From positions 1-45,857 of IMG/VR virus record IMGVR_UViG_3300025890_000043: 45,857 bases of DNA; one strand, 5' to 3'. The notes beneath the pieces are model-generated. The model made no database searches, was not told the origin of the DNA, and was given only the letters and a program-made list of their open reading frames with translations. Source of the stretch: a virus. Made by a program: the position numbers and the translations under genes. The number at the start of each line of letters is the position of its first letter. Positions within the stretch are counted from its first letter, which is position 1. Positions 1 to 6,386 of this stretch are shown here, piece after piece.

Positions 1-272
1 CTTATTCTTGAGTTAGGATCATTTCTGGTTTTAGCGCTAGAATTTTTTAATTGTCCTGCTGATCTAGCGCAATAAGACTTCCTTCTTTTAGCGTCTTTAG
101 ATCCTTTCTTAGGATTTCCTGTTACTGCTGTTTTAAGTTTAGATCCTGGATTTGCTTTGCGATGAGCGGCTACTCCCGCCTTTGTCATTCCTGCGCCTGC
201 TTTAGTTTTTCTAAAGTTAGGCTTTTTTCCTGTAGTAGTTTTAGGTATTGGCTTTTGTTTTCTTTCAGCCAT
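1..272 (-). CDS. Small basic protein, DUF6321-like, runs off the left edge
   Basis: Read leftward from the ATG at 272, this frame is open to base 1, so its 3' end lies outside the window. About 90 residues are visible. They are strongly basic, with Lys/Gly/Pro-rich sequence at the start, then GMTKAGVAAHRKANPGSKLK, a run of Lys/Arg, and YCARSAGQ followed by DPNSR near the edge. That motif order matches a small phage protein family I know as DUF6321, commonly found among late genes and of unknown function. The start overlaps the stop of the upstream gene as TAATG, so translation is probably coupled. If the window ends are joined as a circle, this frame continues without a stop into the ORF at 45548-45857. 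Family assignment is from memory of motifs. Confidence 0.75.
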   Translation of the reverse strand, partial: MAERKQKPIPKTTTGKKPNFRKTKAGAGMTKAGVAAHRKANPGSKLKTAVTGNPKKGSKDAKRRKSYCARSAGQLKNSSAKTRNDPNSRI

Positions 273-490
273 TATCTAGCCTCTGGGCCCAACACTCGTT
301 GTAACATTTTTTCTAATGTTTCTAATCTATAGGATAAAACATCTAAGTTATCTATAATCATAGCCATGTCATCTCTGTCACGTTTAAGCATTTCAACATC
401 ATTAGATATACTACTGGCCCACCACACTGCGGTAGTTGTTTGGACTATTAAAAATATAATGGCACTAATTAAGTATGGTGGTATTGTCAT
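272..490 (-). CDS. Small membrane protein with coiled coil (holin- or spanin-like candidate)
   Basis: This is a 72-residue protein. Residues 5-28 form one hydrophobic segment (ISAIIFLIVQTTTAVWW), followed by an acidic and basic helix of about 40 residues with heptad-like Leu/Ile/Met spacing (ISNDVEML to LEKMLQRVL). One N-terminal membrane segment plus a coiled coil near the terminase suggests a lysis-associated or envelope protein (holin, i-spanin or class-III-holin type), but no family motif proves this. It starts at 490 in a TAATG overlap with the upstream gene and ends in another TAATG overlap with the basic protein, so three consecutive leftward genes appear translationally coupled. Membrane topology is inferred from hydrophobicity only. 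Confidence 0.75.
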   Translation of the reverse strand: MTIPPYLISAIIFLIVQTTTAVWWASSISNDVEMLKRDRDDMAMIIDNLDVLSYRLETLEKMLQRVLGPEAR

Positions 491-879
491 TACGTTTCTA
501 CCGGAAAAGCAGGATTAGGATTTAAAGAAAATGAAGTTCCGTTAGAGGCTCCACCAAAAACAATACAAGCTTGTTCTTTTTCTTTTGTGCGCTTAGTCAC
601 TACAACAGTGCTTGTGGTTGAGTCGTGATTGACAAACAAGACCATGCTCATTGATGGAGTAAGGTGCGAGATCACCATAGGAATTTCTTGATAATCTTTT
701 TCCAGAATCTCCATCATACGCGTAAACGAATCGACGCACATAAACGTCATTGGTGCAGCAAACTCGTACATATCATCAGGCATTTTTTCTTGCGCTTTTA
801 ATAGTACGGGAAACATTACAATAAACATAACAAAGGTAAATGCAGCTATAGTCGCTAATAAATATTTAATATGGTTCAT
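490..879 (-). CDS. Hypothetical protein with N-terminal membrane anchor
   Basis: This is a 129-residue protein. Residues 6-28 are a strong hydrophobic segment (YLLATIAAFTFVMFIVMF) after a short basic start, consistent with a signal anchor. The remainder is soluble and acidic in its first half (DDMYEF, MEILEKDYQE), then turns beta-rich (VISHLTP, MVLFVNHDSTTSTVVV), with a Cys in FMCVDS and another in QACIVFGG. The two cysteines and the membrane anchor suggest a domain facing the periplasm, which is inference. It lies directly after terL and a 56-residue basic protein and before the small membrane protein, a usual place for lysis or late accessory genes. I do not recognise the family. Confidence 0.75.
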   Translation of the reverse strand: MNHIKYLLATIAAFTFVMFIVMFPVLLKAQEKMPDDMYEFAAPMTFMCVDSFTRMMEILEKDYQEIPMVISHLTPSMSMVLFVNHDSTTSTVVVTKRTKEKEQACIVFGGASNGTSFSLNPNPAFPVET

Positions 880-881
880 AG

Positions 882-1052
882 TTAATCATCCACACAATAT
901 CCAGCAACCCAGTACGTAGGCTGAACATAAGGAAGAACCCCATATGGAATATCGCGAGGCTGCTTTTCATAGAAAGCTTTGCCGTTACTCATCCTATAGG
1001 CTACACGCCTAGGTTGATAAGTTCGTCGTCCTATTCTCCTTGTTCTTGCCAT
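882..1052 (-). CDS. Small Arg/Tyr-rich protein (56 aa)
   Basis: This short ORF starts at the ATG at 1052, which overlaps the terL stop as TAATG. The first 20 residues are Arg-rich (RTRRIGRRTYQPRRVAYRM). The rest is Pro/Tyr/Trp-rich (PYGVLPYVQPTYWVAGYC) and ends in VDD. The length fits the gap between terL and the 129-residue membrane protein almost exactly, and the frame is uninterrupted, which supports a real gene. The basic N-terminus could bind nucleic acid, but no function can be assigned. Confidence 0.65.
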   Translation of the reverse strand: MARTRRIGRRTYQPRRVAYRMSNGKAFYEKQPRDIPYGVLPYVQPTYWVAGYCVDD

Positions 1053-2716
1053 TAATAAGCTGCCTCTGCCTCTGGCTCCAGATTCCTGTAGGTGCGAATA
1101 ACTGGAGGTGTTGGGTCAATATCGTATATTCTTGATAGTGCGTCTAAAAAATCAGGGTGAATTGTAGGAAAAAGATTGTACTCGTTATCTCTTACCCATT
1201 TTGCTAAATCATAAACAACGCCACTTTCATCTTTACGCATTATTTTTTTAGACATAAGAAACTCTTGCTTCCTGTCTTTTACGTCTAACTGCAAAGATGT
1301 AAGTCTTTTATTGTCTGTTGGGTAAGGCCAAAAAAATGAACCATCTTTTAGATCAGGCTCTAATCTTTGTATCCTATCCTTCTTGGATTGTGACCCTCCA
1401 CCACCAACCCAGTTTAATTCGTACACAGGAAAGCTTTGCCCCTCTATACGCATCATTTCTTTAAAATGGTCTATGTCCGATTGAGCCCCATACCTCTCAT
1501 ACCCAACTTTTACTTCTCTAATTCCTGGGGCCATCTTCCATTTAGATCGCAACTTTTTTAAATAGTCCCAACGCTCTGAAAGACTTAATCTGTGACAAAC
1601 TCCATCGAGTAAATATTTATTATAGAACGAATCAACACCAACAACGCACATAGCTGTACGGTTAGACCCTTTCTTTTTTGAGCTAGCTGGATCGACAAGA
1701 ATATATACATTCATAGTATATGGTCTTACTTCCCACTCTCTCCACCACTCTGATTTAAACGCTACATCACTGCCCGCAATTGGGTTTAGTAACTGCTGAC
1801 AAGCTACAGTGTATGTAGAAGTTGTTTTTTTAATCTCTTCCCAGCGCTCATCCATAAGAAACACTGGTACTCCATCCATTTGACCGTTGTGTGTGGCTGG
1901 ATGTATACGAGGCTTTACCGCTGCTCGTTGTAAAATTGTACCATACGTGTCACCGTAGGAATATCTTGTACCTGCGTACTGATATCTTGGATTATGTGTA
2001 GACCCAAGGTTTAATGATAGCTCCCATTGTGTGGTTGTTTTTGCTATCTGCTCTGGAGTTGACACACTTTCCTGAACAACAACATCATCGTATATAATTA
2101 ACGAAAAGTGTCTACCTGTTGGCTGCCCATCAACCAAACCGTGAGCTTCTACCGTCTGCTCTTTAGGGTTTGACTTTCTTTTTACACAAAGACCTTCATT
2201 TTCTGCCCATTTTGGAGCTTGCTGCCTAGGTTTTTCGTACAATATATCTGGATATAAATTAATAAGCTTTTCATTTGCTTCTAACTCTTGCATAACTTGC
2301 CGCAAAAATGGCTTAGCCTGCTTAGAAGAAAAAGATAAAAGACCTATTGTTATATCTGGATTACATAATATTTCTTGAACACAGCCAAGAAAAGTTATTA
2401 TAGTACTTTTATAGTGAAACCGCGCCCAAAGATCGAGTCTTCTATCTCTGTCATTTTCGACCTCACGGCATCTTTCATATATCCAAGGGTGAAGCATGTC
2501 ATGACGGTTACAGAGGAAAACACCAAGATAATACCTGTCAAGCTGACCGAGAGTGCGAATAAAAGTATCATCAAGATTGGGATCGCTATGACACTTAGCA
2601 TATGCAGCAACGACTTGATCGTACTCTGCACCTTGTGCCCATTGAGCAAACTTGATGGCTGCTTCAGCATTTTTTGTATTAGCAAAAACATCTTTGGATA
2701 TCTCTGGTAAACTCAC
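1052..2716 (-). CDS. terL: Terminase large subunit (ATPase-nuclease packaging motor)
   Basis: This 554-residue protein is the DNA-packaging motor. The ATPase half has a P-loop variant RFHYKST at residues 99-105 and a Walker B strand LIIYDD at 206-211. The nuclease half starts at YILVDPASS (Asp342), continues with the RNase-H-like strand MCVVGVDSF, and ends with the late acidic motif HPDFLDALSR near residues 520-528. All expected motor and nuclease motifs are present and the length is typical. The start is GTG at 2716, overlapping the upstream stop as GTGA. Its order after the TerS-like gene and before membrane and small late genes fits a podovirus late operon. On a circular map the portal gene would follow downstream. 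Confidence 0.95.
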   Translation of the reverse strand: MSLPEISKDVFANTKNAEAAIKFAQWAQGAEYDQVVAAYAKCHSDPNLDDTFIRTLGQLDRYYLGVFLCNRHDMLHPWIYERCREVENDRDRRLDLWARFHYKSTIITFLGCVQEILCNPDITIGLLSFSSKQAKPFLRQVMQELEANEKLINLYPDILYEKPRQQAPKWAENEGLCVKRKSNPKEQTVEAHGLVDGQPTGRHFSLIIYDDVVVQESVSTPEQIAKTTTQWELSLNLGSTHNPRYQYAGTRYSYGDTYGTILQRAAVKPRIHPATHNGQMDGVPVFLMDERWEEIKKTTSTYTVACQQLLNPIAGSDVAFKSEWWREWEVRPYTMNVYILVDPASSKKKGSNRTAMCVVGVDSFYNKYLLDGVCHRLSLSERWDYLKKLRSKWKMAPGIREVKVGYERYGAQSDIDHFKEMMRIEGQSFPVYELNWVGGGGSQSKKDRIQRLEPDLKDGSFFWPYPTDNKRLTSLQLDVKDRKQEFLMSKKIMRKDESGVVYDLAKWVRDNEYNLFPTIHPDFLDALSRIYDIDPTPPVIRTYRNLEPEAEAAY

Positions 2717-3012
2717 TTTTTCTCTACGTCAGGTCCCTTTGCTTCTTCAGACCAACCATTATCTTTTTTGCCTTCAACAACTTTGAACAGAATGGAACCA
2801 TCTTCTTGAACTTCAGTCCTATACGTCGTAGGAGTTAGCTTCCATACCGTGAACTCTTCACTGTTGGTTGGAATCGAGCTAAGCATCGACTCCATCCTGT
2901 CCATTGTTGACTCTACCATTGCAAGTGGTGAACGGTGTCCCGTCATACCCATCATGCGCTCAAACATTCTATCCATAGCTCTAATTTGATTACCTACCAT
3001 TTTTTTCTCCAT
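2713..3012 (-). CDS. Met-rich hypothetical protein between terL and a Gly-rich protein
   Basis: This is a 99-residue protein with an N-terminal Met-rich amphipathic helix (MFERMMGMTG, MDRMESML) and a charged C-terminus (VVEGKKDNGWSEEAKGPDVEKK). I chose the ATG at 3012 because AGGTG lies five bases upstream; a GTG at 3021 is in frame and would add three residues. Its stop overlaps the GTG start of terL, so translation of terL is probably coupled to it. A Met-rich helix can mediate protein contacts, for example in terminase assembly, but that is speculation. The family is not recognised. Confidence 0.75.
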   Translation of the reverse strand: MEKKMVGNQIRAMDRMFERMMGMTGHRSPLAMVESTMDRMESMLSSIPTNSEEFTVWKLTPTTYRTEVQEDGSILFKVVEGKKDNGWSEEAKGPDVEKK

Positions 3013-3088
3013 GTTGTACACCTATTATATTACACCTAAATATTTAGCAAAAAATCTAAAATTAACATTACAATAAGATCTTCAATCA

Positions 3089-4264
3089 TTAAGCAGACGC
3101 GCTTTTATTCATTTGTTCGTAAAGGTTTCTAACCCAATCAAGCTCTTCTTCGTTATCGTAATAATATTCTATTTGTCTTTTATTTAAACCTTTGGTCCAA
3201 GGCTCTACCACCGCTAAAATATCTCTTATCTTTTTTTCTTGATTATTTTGGTTAGCCCCTCCTGTCCCTAAAGGATTTCCTAGTGGTCCAAAAGCCCCTG
3301 GGTCATCCAATGCTGACATCATTTGGTCAAAAGTTGTTCTGTCAAACATGCCAGCTTTAACTGCTCTTGATTCTATAGCTTTGGCAATAGATACTGCCGG
3401 CCCTAATCCAGAAAATAAAGCCATTGCTTTTGCTAACATGTCTCTCATTGCTGATGGATTTGCAATAGCATAAGATTTAGAAAATAAATCTGTATTTTTT
3501 ATAGCGTTAAGATTTCTTAAAGCTAGAGATCTCTCTTTGCTAAAAGCTTTTGTTTCCTTCATTATTCTGTCGTATTCTTTTTCTGCGTCATTAACGAAAG
3601 ATAAGGCAAGAGCTTCTCTTTCTTTCTCCGCCATAGTGCCGCCAAAAGGATCATCATCTAGCGATGCGCTAGCAACTTCTGGGGATGGATCTCTATCTAA
3701 TGCTTCAAGTGTTTGGCCCATCCTTTTAGATTCTTCATTTCTAAATGCATCTTTTGGTGTTTCAGGACCAATACCTATATCAACATTTTTATTAACATCT
3801 CTACTGGATTCCATTGCATCCCTTGCTGCTTGTTCTGCATCAAGACCTTTTTGAGTTCCTTGAGGATCATCTATTGATGGACCTAGAAGACCTCTATCAT
3901 TATCGTCATCATTGTCTATACCCATCATACCACTGTTCAATTCACCAAGATCAGCAGCATCTCTTATTGCCTTATCTCTTGCCTCTACTGCTGCATTTCT
4001 AGCTCTTTGGTTTGCAGCTTCCTCTTGAGCTTCTACAGCTGTATCTTTTTGTTCTTGTGTAACTTGACCTAAAGCCTTAGCAAGAGCAGCTCTAAAACCT
4101 TCTATAGTGCTGGTATCTTTAGATGCTTGTCCGCCTCCACCAAATGCATCAGCTCCCATTCCCTCACCAGGAGCATTACCGGTTCCTGACGATGAGCTAG
4201 ATCCTCCAGGAGCAGAATCAGGGCCTCCGCCCATTCCCATTCCGCCGCCGCCTGTACTAGCCAT
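3089..4264 (-). CDS. Gly/Ser-rich protein with acidic helical body, candidate virion-associated protein
   Basis: This 391-residue protein starts with about 45 low-complexity residues made mostly of Gly, Ser, Ala and Met (GGGGMGMGGGPDS). A long acidic, Ala/Glu/Asp-rich helical part follows (EAQEEAANQRARNAAVEARD). Near residues 265-310 there is a more hydrophobic segment (MALFSGLGPAVSIAKAIESR). The C-terminus (VEPWTKGLNKRQIEYYYDNEEELDWVRNLYEQ) looks compact and helical. The mixture of disorder and small hydrophobic stretches resembles internal or ejected virion proteins. It sits between the TerS-like and TerL genes. No enzymatic motif was seen. Confidence 0.8.
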   Translation of the reverse strand: MASTGGGGMGMGGGPDSAPGGSSSSSGTGNAPGEGMGADAFGGGGQASKDTSTIEGFRAALAKALGQVTQEQKDTAVEAQEEAANQRARNAAVEARDKAIRDAADLGELNSGMMGIDNDDDNDRGLLGPSIDDPQGTQKGLDAEQAARDAMESSRDVNKNVDIGIGPETPKDAFRNEESKRMGQTLEALDRDPSPEVASASLDDDPFGGTMAEKEREALALSFVNDAEKEYDRIMKETKAFSKERSLALRNLNAIKNTDLFSKSYAIANPSAMRDMLAKAMALFSGLGPAVSIAKAIESRAVKAGMFDRTTFDQMMSALDDPGAFGPLGNPLGTGGANQNNQEKKIRDILAVVEPWTKGLNKRQIEYYYDNEEELDWVRNLYEQMNKSASA

Positions 4265-4265
4265 C

Positions 4266-4382
4266 TTAGTACCCCTTTGGAGCCTTCTTCTGTACTTTCT
4301 TGCCAGAAGATTTAGCGTATTGTTTAGCTTTTTTCATACCAGCTTTGGTATAAGCAAATTTTTTAGTTCCGACTTTAGGCAT
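4266..4382 (-). CDS. Tiny Lys-rich protein (38 aa)
   Basis: The ORF begins with MPKVGTKKFAYTKAGMKKA and is Lys-rich to the end (KKVQKKAPKGY). Small basic proteins with an MPKVGxKKFxYTxxG start recur among late genes of marine podoviruses, in my memory without an assigned function. It fits exactly between the TerS-like gene and the Gly-rich gene, and its stop nearly touches the next start. No strong Shine-Dalgarno sequence precedes it, so translation may depend on coupling to the TerS-like gene. Confidence 0.7.
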   Translation of the reverse strand: MPKVGTKKFAYTKAGMKKAKQYAKSSGKKVQKKAPKGY

Positions 4383-4383
4383 A

Positions 4384-4845
4384 TTAATTAAGGAGCTTTG
4401 GCTCCCCCTCCTTCATACTTTCGTTTAGTTTATCAATTATAGACTCTACATCAACAGCCTTCTTAACCTCGACAGTTGTAGTCTTGGTTTCTTTCTTTTC
4501 TACTTCTTGCTTGGAATAGGTGGATCTATAGTTAAATTTATTAACCATCATGAATGCATATAGTGATGTATTAAATGATTTATTATCTAGGTTATCCCTA
4601 CCTATCTGTATCCAGTAAGCTTCAGAAGCTTGTATACCTAACTCAATGGTTCGCTGGAAATCACCCTTTCTTTCGTCTTTTAGCCAGCGGTAGAACGTAG
4701 ACTTATGAATACCAAGGAACCTGCATACTTCAACAACGGTAGACCCACAAGCAAACATCTCAATTACTTTCTTCTTGTTTGCTGTGGTCCACACACTGTT
4801 GTGCACTACCTTGCCTTCCCTACGTTTTACAGGGTTAACAGCCAT
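4384..4845 (-). CDS. terS: Terminase small subunit-like DNA-binding protein
   Basis: This is a 153-residue protein. Residues 22-55 form a helix-turn-helix: NKKKVIEMFACGSTVVEVCR, then LGIHKSTFYRWLKD. The rest is helical (FQRTIELGIQASEAYWIQIG), with a charged C-terminal tail containing Lys/Glu/Thr/Val repeats. This HTH plus helical core matches phage small terminase subunits, which recognise the packaging site and feed DNA to TerL. The position upstream of terL in the same operon supports the call. AAAGGA lies about eight bases before the ATG. A transcriptional regulator with the same HTH fold is the main alternative. Confidence 0.75.
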   Translation of the reverse strand: MAVNPVKRREGKVVHNSVWTTANKKKVIEMFACGSTVVEVCRFLGIHKSTFYRWLKDERKGDFQRTIELGIQASEAYWIQIGRDNLDNKSFNTSLYAFMMVNKFNYRSTYSKQEVEKKETKTTTVEVKKAVDVESIIDKLNESMKEGEPKLLN

Positions 4846-4870
4846 TTAAATATCCTTTGTTAAATTTTAA

Positions 4871-5071
4871 TTATGATCTTCGCGATCTGCCGCTACCGCT
4901 TGGACCTTTGCCTGCTCCACCTCTATCCCCTGGGCCACCTCGTCCACCTCCTTTACTACCACTACTCATTGGCTTGGGTTTAGGTTTTCCAGGAACTTTA
5001 CCAGTTCCTTTACATGTAGGACAGGTTCTTGAACCCATCTTTGATCCTGCTATTTTTGCTGGTCCACGCAT
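4871..5071 (-). CDS. Gly-rich protein with a CPTCKGTGK zinc motif (66 aa)
   Basis: This is the first gene of the leftward packaging operon. I place the start at the ATG at 5071 because AAGGAG sits six bases upstream, although the frame is open further upstream. Residues 17-25 contain CPTCKGTGK, one half of a DnaJ-type zinc-binding repeat (CxxCxGxG). The second half is a Gly/Arg/Ser/Pro tail (GGGRGGPGDRGGAGKG). A single CxxC could bind zinc only as a dimer. Arg/Gly-rich tails often bind nucleic acid. No function is known to me. Confidence 0.7.
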   Translation of the reverse strand: MRGPAKIAGSKMGSRTCPTCKGTGKVPGKPKPKPMSSGSKGGGRGGPGDRGGAGKGPSGSGRSRRS

Positions 5072-5090
5072 TTTAATCTCCTTTGTAAGG

Positions 5091-5160
5091 TGGGACTGTA
5101 CCAACAGAAGGGAGAAGGGACCCTCAACAAGGAGGGGAGAGATGTGCTGGTACAATCCCA
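5091..5160 (-). promoter_or_regulatory. Long inverted repeat in the leader of the packaging operon
   Basis: The arms TGGGACTGTACCAA (5091-5104) and CTGGTACAATCCCA (5147-5160) are inverted repeats matching at 12 of 14 positions, separated by 42 purine-rich bases. They lie between the predicted promoter -10 box (5175-5180) and the ribosome-binding site of the first leftward gene, so in mRNA they would form a stem in the 5' leader. Likely roles are mRNA stabilisation, translational control or a protein-binding site. Confidence 0.5.
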
Positions 5161-5174
5161 AATTCATTACTTAT

Positions 5175-5183
5175 ATTATAGCA
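5175..5183 (-). promoter_or_regulatory. Extended -10 promoter for the leftward packaging genes
   Basis: On the minus strand the sequence reads TGCTATAAT, a perfect TATAAT -10 box with the extended TG-N element. A -35 match is weak (GAGACA at 5200-5205, 19 bases away), as is common for extended -10 promoters. Transcription would start near 5168 and run leftward through the inverted-repeat leader into the first gene at 5071. A host sigma70-type holoenzyme would be the user, in line with the absence of a phage RNA polymerase. Confidence 0.45.
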
Positions 5184-5269
5184 TATTGGGGGGGTAGAGT
5201 GTCTCACTTTTAATCTGTTAGCAAATTTATTAGCCAGGCACCTAAGAAAATCCTTACCAATTTTGTCCA

Positions 5270-5400
5270 TATAGTAATATAAATATATATATATTATAAT
5301 AAGGGAGGGGGTTATCTGTGGATAACTTTATGATTACCCTTTATAATCATACATTTAACCTACTTTTTACCTGTGGATAACCCTGTGTATAACTTTTGAA
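5270..5400. other. Candidate replication origin: A+T-rich tract with DnaA-box matches
   Basis: Two exact DnaA boxes read TGTGGATAA at 5317-5325 and 5372-5380. A third, TGTGTATAA (5384-5392), differs by one base. All three are in the same orientation. A run of A/T (5276-5302) lies beside them, and an 8-bp perfect hairpin TATGATTA/TAATCATA (5329-5336, 5344-5351) lies between the boxes. The cluster sits where transcription diverges, the usual site for an origin. With no phage DNA polymerase visible, recruitment of host DnaA is plausible. No direct proof is available from sequence. Confidence 0.5.
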
Positions 5401-5615
5401 TAACTTTTTATAAAAAATATACCCCCCAAAAAATTTGGAATCAAAAATTTCTAGGTCTCTTAGCCCCGGACACTGCCTACACGCAACGCACTTTCCAAAA
5501 TTTTGCCGCTAAGCCAGATATGACAATACTCCATATAGGTAAACATAATATAATATTCCATAGGGGGACAATAACCAATAGATATACCCCCATCCAATTT
5601 CAATTCTACACCTCC

Positions 5616-5640
5616 AGGGAACACTAAAAACATGCTCCCT
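5616..5640 (+). repeat. Conserved hairpin element, copy A
   Basis: AGGGAACA, a nine-base loop with an A5 core, then TGCTCCCT. The arms pair over eight positions with one A-C mismatch. The same arms and loop length recur at 7198-7222 (plus strand) and 39404-39428 (minus strand). Each copy points in the direction of transcription of the genes after it, which suggests a phage-specific regulatory site. Confidence 0.6.
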
Positions 5641-5739
5641 AGCTATATACAAAGAATAACCTATACGTAGGGGTACCTAAAGCTTAATAAACTCTTGGGA
5701 TCAGCTTAATGTTGTGTTAATGCCTTTTTTTATTTATAT

Positions 5740-6330
5740 GTATGGGCGGGTGGACCGGGACTCCTAAACCTGGATCGCTCGGGTGCGCCTCTGGGAGTAC
5801 CTTCAGAATATTCGAATATGCTTATATTACAGGGTTAGTATATTAGAAAGCACTTATATAGGTAGTCAATTTGCAATTCGGGTCTGGGTACGCTATATTA
5901 AATGCATGGGAACGAAAGACCTTCCCAAAGACCGCATAAAGTAGTCGCAGTCTACGGTTACCCCACGCGCCAGAGAAAAAAAGCGGGGATCATACCTCAA
6001 GGTAAGTCAAGCGATATGCTTTGTGCTAGTGAGTGCCAGCAATGAGTAACGCCCCATAATTCTCAAGGGATAGGGAACAACGTTAAACGCTCGCGACAAT
6101 GTACAAGGGTGACGATATCGCCACAAGCCGGAGTTATACAAGCGAAAGCGACTATAGCAATTCCCTAGTAACACGTGGATATTAGCAAGGGGTTCGATAA
6201 GACCAAAATGGGCTGTAATACCGATAAGTATTTAAAATGACTTAGCGGGGCTTGAGCCAGAGTTAGTGTTCAGCACTATTCTCAAGCCAGTTCGTGACCC
6301 GAAAGGGAACTGATATGGTAATGGGAACAA
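5740..6330 (+). ncRNA. Candidate large structured non-coding RNA
   Basis: No ORF of note covers this stretch, and it is visibly richer in G+C than its flanks. Many helices can be drawn on the plus strand. TGGGAA/TTCCCA (5907-5912, 5922-5927). CCCC/GGGG (5961-5964, 5985-5988). TACC-TCAA-GGTA (5993-6004). A long-range TAGGGAA/TTCCCTA (6071-6077, 6161-6167) encloses GTGACG/CGCCAC (6109-6124, one mismatch) and a GC-GAAA-GC tetraloop (6142-6149). GGCTTGAG/CTCAAGCC (6249-6256, 6281-6288) is topped by TAGTG/CACTA. AGTT..CCC-GAAA-GGG..AACT spans 6289-6311. GNRA loops on this strand only indicate rightward transcription. Size and complexity recall ornate phage RNAs such as GOLLD or ROOL, but I cannot confirm membership. 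An mRNA leader is the alternative. Ends are approximate. Confidence 0.5.
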
Positions 6331-6352
6331 TGTTATTTGTGAGAATCACACT
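6330..6352 (+). repeat. Left arm of a 23-bp inverted repeat flanking an ORF
   Basis: This arm matches the reverse complement of 6917-6939 at 22 of 23 bases, with core TGTGAGAATCACACT identical over 15 bases. It lies between the structured RNA and the ORF at 6387. Part of the arm also forms a local hairpin GAATCAC/GTGATTC (6343-6349 with 6356-6362). Confidence 0.75.
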
Positions 6353-6386
6353 TCCGTGATTCATACAAAAACGGAGCACCGCAACG

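Noticed and set aside
2375-2710. ORFs on both frames overlapping the start of terL
   Set aside because: They lie fully within the strongly supported terL reading frame and look like chance open frames.
4857-5213. Pro/Leu-rich rightward ORF opposite the first packaging genes
   Set aside because: It is the antisense image of the Gly-rich 66-aa gene; composition is an artefact of GGN codons and it lacks a good ribosome-binding site.
6180-6330. Possible tRNA or tmRNA near GGGGTTCGATAAGACC
   Set aside because: The TTCGA loop lacks a matching 5-bp T stem, and no acceptor, D or anticodon arms can be aligned.
5740-6330. Group I intron or RNase P RNA
   Set aside because: No P7/P3 core pairing for a group I intron, no interrupted gene around it, and the conserved RNase P blocks are absent.
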